A stretch of DNA of 64,000 bases, from positions 23,665 to 87,664 of the forward strand of contig JAFYER010000008.1 in NCBI GenBank assembly GCA_017544165.1, given 5' to 3'. The first letter of the stretch is position 1; each line of letters starts with the position of its first letter. Made by a program: the position numbers and the translations under genes. Below are positions 37,256 through 45,034 of this stretch, piece by piece. Under the pieces are notes generated by a model. The model was not told the origin of the DNA and did no database searches. It worked only from the letters and a program-made list of their open reading frames with translations. This stretch comes from Bacilli bacterium. GTDB taxonomy: Bacteria > Bacillota_I > Bacilli_A > RF39 > UBA660.

Positions 37256-38287
37256 TTGAAGAAGGTAAATATCTTTTTAATTATATTAGGTTTTTTATTT
37301 ATATTAGTTCCGTTTTTAGTAAACATATATAATCTTTTGAGATTATTATCCATTTTGATTGGCATTATTATTCTTTCAATCGGCTTAATTATATATTTAC
37401 CAAGAAAAGTTATTAGGACAATTTTTATTCCTATCTTTTTAATTATTTGTGTATGTCTTTTAGATTTTTTTCTTGTCAATATTTTTAATTATTATCCAAT
37501 TATAGCTGTAAAACATGTTTCTTCTTCGAAAGTAAAAGTTTTTAATAGTTTATTTTATCGAGTTTATTCATGTAATAATGATTTAATAGTTGATAACAAT
37601 TATAAAAAAGGATACCAATGTGGTAATGATGATATAACAAAAGTAAATATCAATAAATTTTTGGAAAATCCTTATGAAACATATGATGAATATCATGGAA
37701 AATTTGTTCATATCGAAGGCAAAGTAACTATGATAGTCGGTTCAACAGGTTTAAGTATGTCTGCTTATGAAGATAAGATTAGTGTAAATGGTCATGTGTC
37801 ATTTGATCACGAAAAAAAGGTTGTAGTTGACAATATAAAAATTAATCCTTCTGATTATTATGTCTATGATTTTATCGAAGTAATAGGTCTTGTCAGCAGC
37901 ATAAAAAAGGTAGATGATGCAATCGAGATTCATTTAACCGAGGCTAAAATAATTCCTTCCTCAATATATGATAGTTATGAACTTATAGTTAATGAAATAG
38001 ATGATCAAACGATTACTAAAACCGAAGAAAAGTATTTTTATATGGGCCTTCAAGGGATATATTATCGATATGATGAAAATAATATTTATGAACTTCCTTA
38101 TTTGCTTTTAGATAAAAGAGAAACAATCGATAATTTAATAAAAAATACAAAAGCTATCGAGGAAGAGAAATTTAGTTATTATTCTCTAAAGGATTATACA
38201 TTAGTCAAATGTCCTAAAGAAAAAATAATCTTTGTCAATAAAAATATTACCGATTTCGAAGACATATGTAGTGCAAATACGAATTAA
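37256..38287 (+). CDS. Membrane protein with putative OB-fold domain, unknown
   Basis: 343 residues from TTG 37256 behind AAGGAG. Three helices within 1-85, then an extracytoplasmic region (VSSSKVKVFNSLFYRVYSCNND) and a stretch FVHIEGKVTMIVGSTG ... YDFIEVIGLVSSIKKVDDAIEIHLTEAKII, which looks like a tRNA_anti-like OB fold. The C-terminal part is Tyr/Lys-rich. No function is claimed. It is followed after 27 bases by the mreC-like gene. Confidence 0.6.
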   Translation: MKKVNIFLIILGFLFILVPFLVNIYNLLRLLSILIGIIILSIGLIIYLPRKVIRTIFIPIFLIICVCLLDFFLVNIFNYYPIIAVKHVSSSKVKVFNSLFYRVYSCNNDLIVDNNYKKGYQCGNDDITKVNINKFLENPYETYDEYHGKFVHIEGKVTMIVGSTGLSMSAYEDKISVNGHVSFDHEKKVVVDNIKINPSDYYVYDFIEVIGLVSSIKKVDDAIEIHLTEAKIIPSSIYDSYELIVNEIDDQTITKTEEKYFYMGLQGIYYRYDENNIYELPYLLLDKRETIDNLIKNTKAIEEEKFSYYSLKDYTLVKCPKEKIIFVNKNITDFEDICSANTN

Positions 38288-38314
38288 AAGTTATTAAATG
38301 GCTATAATAAAAAT

Positions 38315-38881
38315 GTGAAAGCATTTATTACTAAAAGTCCATATTTAATAACTTTTTTTATTTTACTTATCATTAAACCTTTTTTATATGGACTATTAAT
38401 TCCCAAAAAAGAAATAACTTTAAATACTATTAATATAAATAATTATACTTATGGCAATCTTTTATATCAAAATCCTTATAAGTTTAATGAAGAGTTTGTT
38501 ATTGCCATTGATGATGACTTAGTAAAAATAAATGATTATGTCATAAACGAAAAGGGACTTCTCGGTATTGTTTCTAAAAAATTTCATAATATGGCGATTG
38601 TTAAAATGCTTACTAGTAAAGACTTTTTATTACAAGTTAAAATTAACAATTGTTATGGCCTTTTAAATAATTCACTTATTACAAACGTTGATGCACATTG
38701 TGATATAAAAAAGGGTGATATAGTTTATACTTCAAATCTATATTATGTCAAAGAAGTGATAAAGGTGGGAACAATTTCTAAAGTAATAAAAGACGAAAAT
38801 AATATTGCTGATAGCTTTGAAATATCTTTTTTCAACAATGAAATAATCCCTGAGGAAGTTTTAGTAATAGGTGATAAATGA
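38315..38881 (+). CDS. mreC: Short MreC-like cell-shape protein
   Basis: 188 residues, GTG start with TATAAT 7 bases upstream of it and no RBS (possible leaderless message). One helix near the start and a beta-barrel domain with the MreC pattern: VIAIDDDLVKINDYVINEKGLLGIVSKKFHNMAIVKML, LITNVDAHCDIKKGDIVYTSNL, VGTISKV. Usual MreC is about 270-290 residues with a coiled coil before the barrel; that coiled coil is missing. MreC scaffolds the lateral wall machinery. Position before mreD, spoIVF-like genes and rplU matches Bacillus. Confidence 0.75.
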   Translation: MKAFITKSPYLITFFILLIIKPFLYGLLIPKKEITLNTININNYTYGNLLYQNPYKFNEEFVIAIDDDLVKINDYVINEKGLLGIVSKKFHNMAIVKMLTSKDFLLQVKINNCYGLLNNSLITNVDAHCDIKKGDIVYTSNLYYVKEVIKVGTISKVIKDENNIADSFEISFFNNEIIPEEVLVIGDK

Positions 38882-39189
38882 TTCTAATAGATATTTTTAG
38901 TTCCTATAATACAGTCTTTTTTTTAAATGTTTTAAATAGTAAGAACATCTATAAGATTATTTTATATGGCCTAATTATTGACTTTATTATTGCCTTTTCA
39001 CATGGTTTCATAACTGTTTTTTTGATAATAGGTTATCTTATTTCTAAATATATTAAAAACTATTATGTATTTAATATTTTGATCTTTATTTTATTTTCCC
39101 TAATTTTTTTTAAGACAGTCCTTTTAGATAGTTTTTTATTACAAGTTATATTCATAGTATTAAATAAAAATCATATAATTAACTGGTGA
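38878..39189 (+). CDS. mreD: Short MreD-like membrane protein
   Basis: 103 residues, about four helices, overlapping the mreC-like gene by 4 bases. The family is usually 160-170 residues, so it is reduced. Identification rests on gene order, hydrophobicity and DFIIAFSHGFITVFLIIGYLIS, which recalls the MreD G/F-rich segment. Uses TGA as stop. Confidence 0.6.
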   Translation: MILIDIFSSYNTVFFLNVLNSKNIYKIILYGLIIDFIIAFSHGFITVFLIIGYLISKYIKNYYVFNILIFILFSLIFFKTVLLDSFLLQVIFIVLNKNHIINW

Positions 39190-39193
39190 AAAT

Positions 39194-39760
39194 ATGGAAG
39201 AGAAACTATTAAAGCAGTATTTAAATAAGCCAAATACTCGTAAGAAATTTAGTAAATTTTTAACGAAAATAATGATAGTAATAATTATCGTGCTTTGTAG
39301 TTTAATATATACATCGTTAAGTGATAATAATTTAAACAAATTTAAAAAATATGTTTTTGAAGATACATTTAATTTTGCTAAATTTAAAAAAGCTTATCAA
39401 AATATCAAAGGAATTAACCCAACTGATGCGTTAGTAGTATCTAAAAATGTTGAATTAACAAGCTATGAAAAATATTTAGATGGAATGGTCTTTAATGTGG
39501 ATAGTAATTATCCTGTTAAGACATTAACCCAAGGAATAGTCATTTTTATTGGCCCAAAAGATAGTTTCGGCAACACTGTAATTATCCAGGGTAGTAATGG
39601 TTATGATATTTGGTATAGCTCACTTGAAAATATCAATGTCAAAATGTATGACTATGTCAAAGAGAATACTATTTTAGGGGAAGTTCAAAATAAACTTTAT
39701 ATGTTAATTACTAAAGATGGCAAATTCTATTCTTATGAAGAATATCAAAATCAAATTTAA
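39194..39760 (+). CDS. SpoIVFA-like protein with inactive LytM/M23 domain
   Basis: 188 residues, ATG behind GGTGAAAAT. One helix (IMIVIIIVLCSLIYTSL), then a C-terminal M23-like fold: TQGIVIFIGPKDSFGNTVIIQGSNGYDIWYSSLENINVKMYDYVKENTILGEV. The metal ligands are gone (HGN is QGS, YxHL is YSSL, HLHFE is KLYMLI), as in SpoIVFA, which holds the SpoIVFB protease in an inhibited complex. It precedes a SpoIVFB-like protease gene and overlaps it. Confidence 0.75.
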   Translation: MEEKLLKQYLNKPNTRKKFSKFLTKIMIVIIIVLCSLIYTSLSDNNLNKFKKYVFEDTFNFAKFKKAYQNIKGINPTDALVVSKNVELTSYEKYLDGMVFNVDSNYPVKTLTQGIVIFIGPKDSFGNTVIIQGSNGYDIWYSSLENINVKMYDYVKENTILGEVQNKLYMLITKDGKFYSYEEYQNQI

Positions 39761-40475
39761 TTATGTCACTTTATATCTTTTGTTAATTGCTTTACTATGT
39801 GGCTTTATTAAATATGCATTATATGTAACATTTATTATTCTATTTCATGAAATAGGGCATGCATTTATAGCAATAATACTAGGTTATAACATCAAAAGTA
39901 TTGAAATATTTCCTTTCGGTGGTATGAGTAAGCTAGATAAACCACTTAATACACCAATTATTCATGATCTTTTGATAGCCATCATGGGAATTGCTTTTCA
40001 ATTAATACTTTCTTTATTAGGCCATCTATTACATATTGACTATATGTTTTTAAAAATAAATCAAACAATTATGTTATTTAATTTACTACCAATTATTCCT
40101 TTGGATGGCTCAAAAATTCTTTTTGAAATTATTTGTCTTTTTTTATCTTTTAGAAAATCAATTAATTTTTATTATATATCTTCATTTCTTTTTTTGATAA
40201 TTTATCTTATTTTTAGTTATAAATACATTTTAAGCAATTACTTAGTTATAGCTCTTTTTATTTATAAGACAATCGAAGTAATAAAGAATAGAAAAATCAT
40301 ATGTCAAAAATTTATTTTAGAAAGATGTTTATATAACAATCTAATCTTTAAGAGAGTAAAAAGCAATAATGAAAAGATTGAAAATTTTCAAAAAGATGTT
40401 AAGTATTATTATTTGATTGATAGTAAACTGATAAGTGATAAAGAATATTTAATCAATTACTATTTTGATTACTAG
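39735..40475 (+). CDS. SpoIVFB-like site-2 intramembrane metalloprotease (M50)
   Basis: 246 residues from ATG 39735 (ATG 39717 is possible; neither has a clear RBS). Active-site HEIGHAFIA in the first core helix, and the second-helix motif NLLPIIPLDGSKILFE, with the Asp ligand kept. A basic C-terminal region follows, where SpoIVFB has its CBS domain. It would cleave a membrane-associated substrate in regulated proteolysis. In Bacillus that is pro-sigmaK; this window gives no sign of sporulation, so another target is likely. Confidence 0.85.
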   Translation: MKNIKIKFNYVTLYLLLIALLCGFIKYALYVTFIILFHEIGHAFIAIILGYNIKSIEIFPFGGMSKLDKPLNTPIIHDLLIAIMGIAFQLILSLLGHLLHIDYMFLKINQTIMLFNLLPIIPLDGSKILFEIICLFLSFRKSINFYYISSFLFLIIYLIFSYKYILSNYLVIALFIYKTIEVIKNRKIICQKFILERCLYNNLIFKRVKSNNEKIENFQKDVKYYYLIDSKLISDKEYLINYYFDY

Positions 40476-40543
40476 AAAAATGTGTTATATTGTTTTTAAG
40501 GGAAGATGAATAATAACATCTTTCTTTTTAATGGGGGAATTTA

Positions 40544-41215
40544 ATGAAAGTATTTATATATCTTGATGAAAGTGGTTCAATTCATAAAAATAGTAAATCA
40601 CCATTTTTTGCAGTCGGAGGTTATCTTGTAAGTGAAAAAGACCGCCTTAAAATAATATCTACATATAAAAGAATTAATCTTTTAATGAAAAAAAATAGAA
40701 ACCTTTTGCTAAGTTGTGAAATTAAAGCTACTGACATGCTAGAGAGTGAAAAGATAGATATTATTGAAAGTGTTCAAAAAATAAAATCTTTTTATTCTGT
40801 AGGTAAAGTTTTTAATAAAAAGAAGATGAAAAAAGAAATATATGAAACAAATATTTTTTTTAATTATGCCATTAAAGTGCTTTTTAATGATGTCATTATT
40901 CCTAAGTTTAAAAGATTTAAAAAACTAGAGTTTATTATTAGTATTGATAATCGTAATATCAGAGTCGGGGAACTTAATAATCTTGAAAACTATTTAAAAA
41001 CCGAATTTTGTTTTTATGATTATGATTTTTCAGTTACATATTATGATTCAAAAACTAACTTTGGAATTCAACTGGCAGATTTACTTGTAAATACCTTTTA
41101 TAATTATTATAAGGATGTCAAACTTATTAAAAATCTTGTTTTAATTTTAGATGATAATAAATATAATGTTAGTATGTTTCCATTGACAAAAACAAAAGGT
41201 AATTATTATAATTAA
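40544..41215 (+). CDS. DUF3800 domain protein
   Basis: 223 residues, ATG behind GGGGGAA. DUF3800 signatures: YLDESGSIHKNSKSPFFAVGG at the start, ISIDNRN in the middle, and NFGIQLADLLVNTFYNYYK near the end; acidic residues in these blocks suggest an RNase H-like nuclease core. Members are often near defence or mobile genes. It sits between spoIVFB and rplU, where Bacillus has none, so it is probably an insertion. Confidence 0.85.
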   Translation: MKVFIYLDESGSIHKNSKSPFFAVGGYLVSEKDRLKIISTYKRINLLMKKNRNLLLSCEIKATDMLESEKIDIIESVQKIKSFYSVGKVFNKKKMKKEIYETNIFFNYAIKVLFNDVIIPKFKRFKKLEFIISIDNRNIRVGELNNLENYLKTEFCFYDYDFSVTYYDSKTNFGIQLADLLVNTFYNYYKDVKLIKNLVLILDDNKYNVSMFPLTKTKGNYYN

Positions 41216-41289
41216 TGCAAGACCTAAAGAAGGTAGCTCAATGCTAAACGTAATGGTAAGTACGTTGCCCTTTAGGCTTTTTATATGGA

Positions 41290-41318
41290 TTGACAAAGAA
41301 GGTATCTTTTGATACGAT
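41290..41318 (+). promoter_or_regulatory. rplU operon promoter
   Basis: TTGACA, 17-base spacer, TACGAT; start expected near 41325. Confidence 0.8.
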
Positions 41319-41324
41319 ATTATC

Positions 41325-41413
41325 GCTTTAAGTCATTTCATCCACTCTAAAAAGGTTTTTAAAAGCGTTTGCTTACCTTAAAGGTGTGACTTATTAATAA
41401 TAAAGGAGGTTAG
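41325..41413 (+). promoter_or_regulatory. L21 leader RNA (ribosomal protein L21 autoregulatory leader)
   Basis: About 90-base leader before rplU. CGCTTTAA near its start can pair with TTAAAAGCG, and AAGTCA can pair with TGACTT shortly before the RBS, giving competing stems. Firmicutes rplU operons carry a known L21 leader in this place. The identity is by position and pairing, not by covariance search. Confidence 0.55.
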
Positions 41414-41416
41414 ATG

Positions 41417-41716
41417 ATGAAAGCTATATTTAAAACAGGTGGAAAACAATACTATGTTCAAGAAGGCGACAAAGTTTATATTGAAAAACTTGATGCTGAA
41501 GCTGGAAGTAAAGTAAAATTTGACGAAGTATTATTCGCAGGTGATAAAACTGGTAACCCTTATGTAAAAGGTGCTAGTATCGAAGCTGAAGTAATTAAAA
41601 ATGGTCGTGCTAAGAAGATAAGAGTATTTAAATATCGTCCAAAGAAGAAATATCGTAAGACTCAAGGACATAGACAACCATATACTTTAGTTGAAATAAA
41701 AAAGATTAATGGTTAA
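41417..41716 (+). CDS. rplU: 50S ribosomal protein L21
   Basis: 99 residues. ATG 41417 is chosen over 41414 for a 7-base spacing from GGAGG and for the family N-terminus ([25 protein letters not shown]). The C-terminal [19 protein letters not shown] is diagnostic. It binds 23S domain I with L20. First gene of the L21-Prp-L27 operon. Confidence 0.98.
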   Translation: MKAIFKTGGKQYYVQEGDKVYIEKLDAEAGSKVKFDEVLFAGDKTGNPYVKGASIEAEVIKNGRAKKIRVFKYRPKKKYRKTQGHRQPYTLVEIKKING

Positions 41717-41718
41717 TA

Positions 41719-42009
41719 ATGATAAAAGTTAATAAAAAAGATAATATTATAACTATTTGTGGTCATGCAAATAGTGCAGATTATGGCAAAGACATTGTGT
41801 GTGCAAGTGTATCAAGTGTTGTATATACTACGGTTAATGCCCTTGAAAGATATTCTTCTTCAGTAATAGATTTTGAAGATAAAGATATTATGACAATAAC
41901 AATTTTAAAAGAAGATGAAATAGTAAAATTGCTTATTGATAATATGATAGATTTACTTAAGTCTCTCGAAGAAGATTATCCTAAAAATATTAATGTAAAG
42001 GAGAATTAA
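41719..42009 (+). CDS. prp: Ribosomal-processing cysteine protease Prp
   Basis: 96 residues, 2 bases after rplU. Catalytic His in GHANSADYG and Cys in [18 protein letters not shown]. Prp (YsxB) removes the N-terminal extension of L27 before ribosome assembly; its substrate is encoded next, 2 bases on. Confidence 0.95.
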   Translation: MIKVNKKDNIITICGHANSADYGKDIVCASVSSVVYTTVNALERYSSSVIDFEDKDIMTITILKEDEIVKLLIDNMIDLLKSLEEDYPKNINVKEN

Positions 42010-42011
42010 AA

Positions 42012-42293
42012 ATGTTTATAAAATTAAATATTCAACGTTTTGCCCACGTTAAAGCACAAGGTTCTACTAAGAACAATCGTGATTCAGCTGGTCGTAGACT
42101 TGGTGCAAAATTATCTGATGGTGAAAAGTGTAATGCCGGAAGCATTATCTATCGTCAAAGAGGAACAAAGATTTATCCAGGCACAAATGTTGGCATGGGT
42201 AAAGATCATACCCTTTTTGCAAAAGTAAGTGGCATAGTTAAATATGAAAGACTAGGCCGCGATAAGAAAAAGGTTAGTGTATATGAAAAATAG
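42012..42293 (+). CDS. rpmA: 50S ribosomal protein L27 with Prp-cleaved leader
   Basis: 93 residues, RBS AAAGGAG. It starts [22 protein letters not shown]: the first 11 residues (to FA) are the extension cut by Prp in Firmicutes, exposing a tail that reaches the peptidyl-transferase centre. The usual site is xFFA/(S/H)KK; here it reads RFA/HVK. The rest ([31 protein letters not shown]) is standard. Confidence 0.97.
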   Translation: MFIKLNIQRFAHVKAQGSTKNNRDSAGRRLGAKLSDGEKCNAGSIIYRQRGTKIYPGTNVGMGKDHTLFAKVSGIVKYERLGRDKKKVSVYEK

Positions 42294-42319
42294 TTAATCA
42301 TTTGATTAGCTATTTTTTT
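42286..42319 (+). terminator. Terminator after rpmA
   Basis: AATAG-TAATCA pairs with TGATTA-GCTATT, then seven T; it overlaps the stop codon. Confidence 0.8.
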
Positions 42320-42338
42320 ATCTCCGAAAACTTTTTTT

Positions 42339-42486
42339 AACAAATTTATATCAAAAAAAAGGAAATTAGATAAAAATCTTGTATATATAAGGGTGAAAGG
42401 AGAAATTATGAATTATTATGAACAAATAAAAAGCCTTTTGATAAGTAATGAAGTATACAAAAGGGTTAAAGACTATAGCAAAAATA
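42339..42486 (+). repeat. Direct repeat, copy 1 (upstream region and gene start)
   Basis: Nearly identical to 43311-43456, offset 970-972 bases. It covers the A8-GGAAAT-N15-TATATATAAGG motif (42361-42392), the RBS and the first 26 codons. It shows the nuclease genes duplicated together with their control region. Confidence 0.9.
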
Positions 42487-43292
42487 AAAACGACTTAGAC
42501 ACATATTATATTGTGGGAAAAATGCTAAGTGAAGCAGGTAAACATTATGGGGAAGGAATAATAAAAAAGTATTCAATAAAACTAACAAATGAACTAGGTA
42601 AAGGATATACTCAATCAAGATTAAGATATATGCGAAGGTTTTATGAAGTTTTTTCAAAATGTCCGACACTGTCGGACAAATTGTCATATTCTCATTATTG
42701 TGAATTAATATGGTTTGATGAATTTAACAAAATTAATTATTACATAGAAACAGCCATAGTTTTAAACCTATCTATTAGAAAATTAAGAGAAAAGATAAAA
42801 TCTAATGAATACGAAAGATTACCAAAGGAAACTAAAGAAAAATTACAATCAAAAGAAAAAGCAGAAATAAATGATTTTATACCTAATCCAATTCTAATTA
42901 AAAATAAAAATAACATGGAAATAGTAACAGAAAAAGCATTAAAAACTTTAATACTCGAAGATATTGATACTTTTTTAGAAGAACTTGGTGTAGGTTTTAC
43001 TTATATTAAAAGCGAATATAAGATAAAAATAGGCGATAGAAATAATTATATAGATTTACTCCTTTTTAATTATAAATATAATTGTTTTGTAGTGATTGAA
43101 TTAAAAGTAATAGAATTTAAAGCTGAATATATTTCCCAAGTTCAAAAATATATGAATTATGTAGATAAAAATATTAAAGAAATAAATCATACCAATACAA
43201 TAGGAATAATGATTTGTAAAAAAGAAAATAAATTTGTAATTGAGTATTGTTCAGATCCTAGAATAGCTATAAGAGAGTATGAATTGGTATAA
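42408..43292 (+). CDS. DUF1016/YhcG-like PD-(D/E)XK nuclease, copy 1
   Basis: 294 residues, ATG behind AAAGGAG. N-terminal DUF1016 helical domain (1-150; YYIVGKMLSEAGKHYGEGIIKKYS, SYSHYCELIWFDEFNKINYYIETAI) and C-terminal nuclease domain with GDRNNYIDLLLFN and FVVIELKVIEFKAEYISQVQKYM, the D...ELK active site. YhcG-type proteins occur beside restriction systems and in defence islands; the target is unknown. A perfect palindrome lies inside (42660-42678). The next gene is a tandem duplicate. Confidence 0.88.
   Translation: MNYYEQIKSLLISNEVYKRVKDYSKNKNDLDTYYIVGKMLSEAGKHYGEGIIKKYSIKLTNELGKGYTQSRLRYMRRFYEVFSKCPTLSDKLSYSHYCELIWFDEFNKINYYIETAIVLNLSIRKLREKIKSNEYERLPKETKEKLQSKEKAEINDFIPNPILIKNKNNMEIVTEKALKTLILEDIDTFLEELGVGFTYIKSEYKIKIGDRNNYIDLLLFNYKYNCFVVIELKVIEFKAEYISQVQKYMNYVDKNIKEINHTNTIGIMICKKENKFVIEYCSDPRIAIREYELV
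42660..42678 (+). repeat. Intragenic palindrome in nuclease copy 1
   Basis: TGTCCGAC-act-GTCGGACA, 8 base pairs, encoding CPTLSDK. The equivalent site of copy 2 (43637-43653) is also palindromic with a compensated pair. Confidence 0.8.
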
Positions 43293-43310
43293 AAATGCTA
43301 ATTATTTTTT

Positions 43311-43456
43311 AACAAATTTATATCAAAAAAGGAAATTAGATAAAAATCTTGTATATATAAGGGTGAAAGGAGAGATTATGAATTATTATGAACAAATAAA
43401 AAGCCTTTTGATAAGTAATGAAGTATACAAAAGGGTTAAAGACTATAGCAAAAATA
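43311..43456 (+). repeat. Direct repeat, copy 2
   Basis: Second copy of the upstream region and gene start, two A shorter; same motif at 43331-43362. It begins 19 bases after the stop of the first nuclease gene. Confidence 0.9.
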
Positions 43457-44268
43457 AAAGTGACATAAACACTTATTACATTGTGGGAAAAATGCTAAGT
43501 GAAGCAGGTAAACATTATGGGGAAGGAATAATAAAGGATTATTCTAAAAAATTAAAAAGAGAATTAAATAAAAATTATAGTATAAGACTGCTCTATAAAA
43601 TGTTGAAATTTTATAAGTATGCATCTAATAAAAAAGTGCCGACAGTGTCGGCAAAATTATCATGGAGCCATTATGATGAGATTTTGGTCTTTGATGATTT
43701 TGACAAAATAAGTTACTATGTCAATTTAATTGAGCAACATAATTTATCTATTAGGCAATTAAGAGAAAAGATAAAATCTAATGAATACGAAAGATTACCA
43801 AAGGAAACTAGAGAAAAATTACATTCAAAAGAAAAAGTAGAAATAAATGACTTTGTTCCAAATCCAATCCTAATTAAAAATAAACATAACTTAGAAGTGG
43901 TAACAGAAAAAGCATTAAAAACTTTAATACTTGAAGATATTGATACTTTTTTAGAAGAACTTGGTGTAGGTTTTACTTATATTAAAAGCGAATATAAGAT
44001 AAAAATAGGCGATAGAAATAATTATATAGATTTACTCCTTTTTAATATAAAATATAATTCTTATGTAGTTATAGAACTAAAAGTAACAGAGTTTAAAGTA
44101 GAGTACATCTCGCAAGTTCAAAAATATATGAATTATGTAGATAAAAATATTAAAGAAATAAATCATACCAATACAATAGGAATAATAATTTGTAAAAAAG
44201 AAAATAAATTTGTAATTGAGTATTGTTCAGATCCTAGAATAGCCATAAGGGAGTATGAATTAATATAA
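43378..44268 (+). CDS. DUF1016/YhcG-like PD-(D/E)XK nuclease, copy 2
   Basis: 296 residues; ATG 43378 matches copy 1's start and RBS, so the open frame upstream is not coding. Residues 1-54 and about 128-296 are almost identical to copy 1, including D...ELK (GDRNNYIDLLLFN; YVVIELKVTEFK). Residues 55-115 differ strongly (DYSKKLKRELNKNYSIRLLYKML against KYSIKLTNELGKGYTQSRLRYMR). Such a conserved-variable-conserved layout suggests exchange or selection in the recognition part. Confidence 0.88.
   Translation: MNYYEQIKSLLISNEVYKRVKDYSKNKSDINTYYIVGKMLSEAGKHYGEGIIKDYSKKLKRELNKNYSIRLLYKMLKFYKYASNKKVPTVSAKLSWSHYDEILVFDDFDKISYYVNLIEQHNLSIRQLREKIKSNEYERLPKETREKLHSKEKVEINDFVPNPILIKNKHNLEVVTEKALKTLILEDIDTFLEELGVGFTYIKSEYKIKIGDRNNYIDLLLFNIKYNSYVVIELKVTEFKVEYISQVQKYMNYVDKNIKEINHTNTIGIIICKKENKFVIEYCSDPRIAIREYELI
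43637..43653 (+). repeat. Intragenic palindrome in nuclease copy 2
   Basis: TGCCGAC-agt-GTCGGCA, 7 base pairs, encoding VPTVSAK. The flanking T-A pair of copy 1 is a G-C pair here. Confidence 0.8.
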
Positions 44269-44287
44269 CCTTTATTAAGTATTTATA

Positions 44288-44316
44288 TTGACTATGTTTT
44301 AGCTTTTTTATATAAT
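44288..44316 (+). promoter_or_regulatory. Promoter of the RsmC-like gene
   Basis: TTGACT, 17-base spacer, TATAAT; the gene starts 32 bases downstream. Confidence 0.8.
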
Positions 44317-44347
44317 GAAAGTACTTATTTAAAAGAAAAGGGATTTA

Positions 44348-44950
44348 ATGGACCATTATTTTACCAATAATCAAAATTTAAAAAGTGAAATAAAAGAAAT
44401 CAATTATGCATATAATGGAATTGATTTTGTTTTTTTGAGTGATAATGGTGTTTTTAGTAAATCACATATTGATTATGGTTCACGCCTTTTGGTAGAAACT
44501 TTTATGAAAAGCAAACCAATATCTGGTAGTGTACTTGATGTTGGATGCGGTTATGGATTTATTGGCATTACAGCAGGTAAATTACTTGATTCTAATGTAA
44601 CTTTAGTAGATGTCAACAAAAGAGCATTACATTTAGCTAAAATGAATTTGGATAAGAATAAAGTAGTAGGCAAAATTATTGAAAGTAATGCTTATGAAAA
44701 TGTTTCCTCTAAATACGATTATATAATTACAAATCCACCGGTCCGAGCCGGTAAAAAAGTACTTTTAGACATTTTAATTGGAGCTAAAGAGCATTTAAAT
44801 AAAGATGGTACTTTATGGTATGTTTTACGTAAAGATCAAGGGGCTAAAAGTATTGAAAAAACCTTAGAGGAATACTATGTGGTGGAAATAATGGAAAAAA
44901 GTAAAGGATTTTATATCTTTTGCTGTAAAAGTATTGACAATACTGCATAA
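44348..44950 (+). CDS. RsmC/YbxB-like 16S rRNA guanine methyltransferase
   Basis: 200 residues, ATG behind AAAAGGGA. SAM motif I VLDVGCGYGFIGITAG, acidic VDVNKRAL, and the catalytic NPPV (IITNPPVRAGKK) of N2-guanine methyltransferases. Size equals the single-domain YbxB class, and ybxB lies just before rpoB in Bacillus too. Likely substrate G1207 of 16S rRNA. The rpoB promoter begins inside its last codons. Confidence 0.88.
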   Translation: MDHYFTNNQNLKSEIKEINYAYNGIDFVFLSDNGVFSKSHIDYGSRLLVETFMKSKPISGSVLDVGCGYGFIGITAGKLLDSNVTLVDVNKRALHLAKMNLDKNKVVGKIIESNAYENVSSKYDYIITNPPVRAGKKVLLDILIGAKEHLNKDGTLWYVLRKDQGAKSIEKTLEEYYVVEIMEKSKGFYIFCCKSIDNTA

Positions 44951-44963
44951 AAACTGCTAAAAT
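44934..44963 (+). promoter_or_regulatory. rpoBC promoter
   Basis: TTGACA, 18-base spacer, TAAAAT. The leader to the rpoB GTG is about 65 bases. Confidence 0.7.
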
Positions 44964-45034
44964 TATAAATTGCTGACGTGTTTATTTTTATAAATATAAG
45001 ATGTAGTCTAAAAAATTGATGATGGGGTGAGATC

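Noticed and set aside
42361..42392. Sigma-H type promoter
   Set aside because: AAGGAAAT resembles a SigH -35, but no GAAT-type -10 follows at 12-14 bases in any copy, so only a neutral motif is reported.
43279..43377. Upstream start for the second DUF1016 protein
   Set aside because: The region copies the non-coding leader of the first gene, including its RBS, so the true start is 43378.
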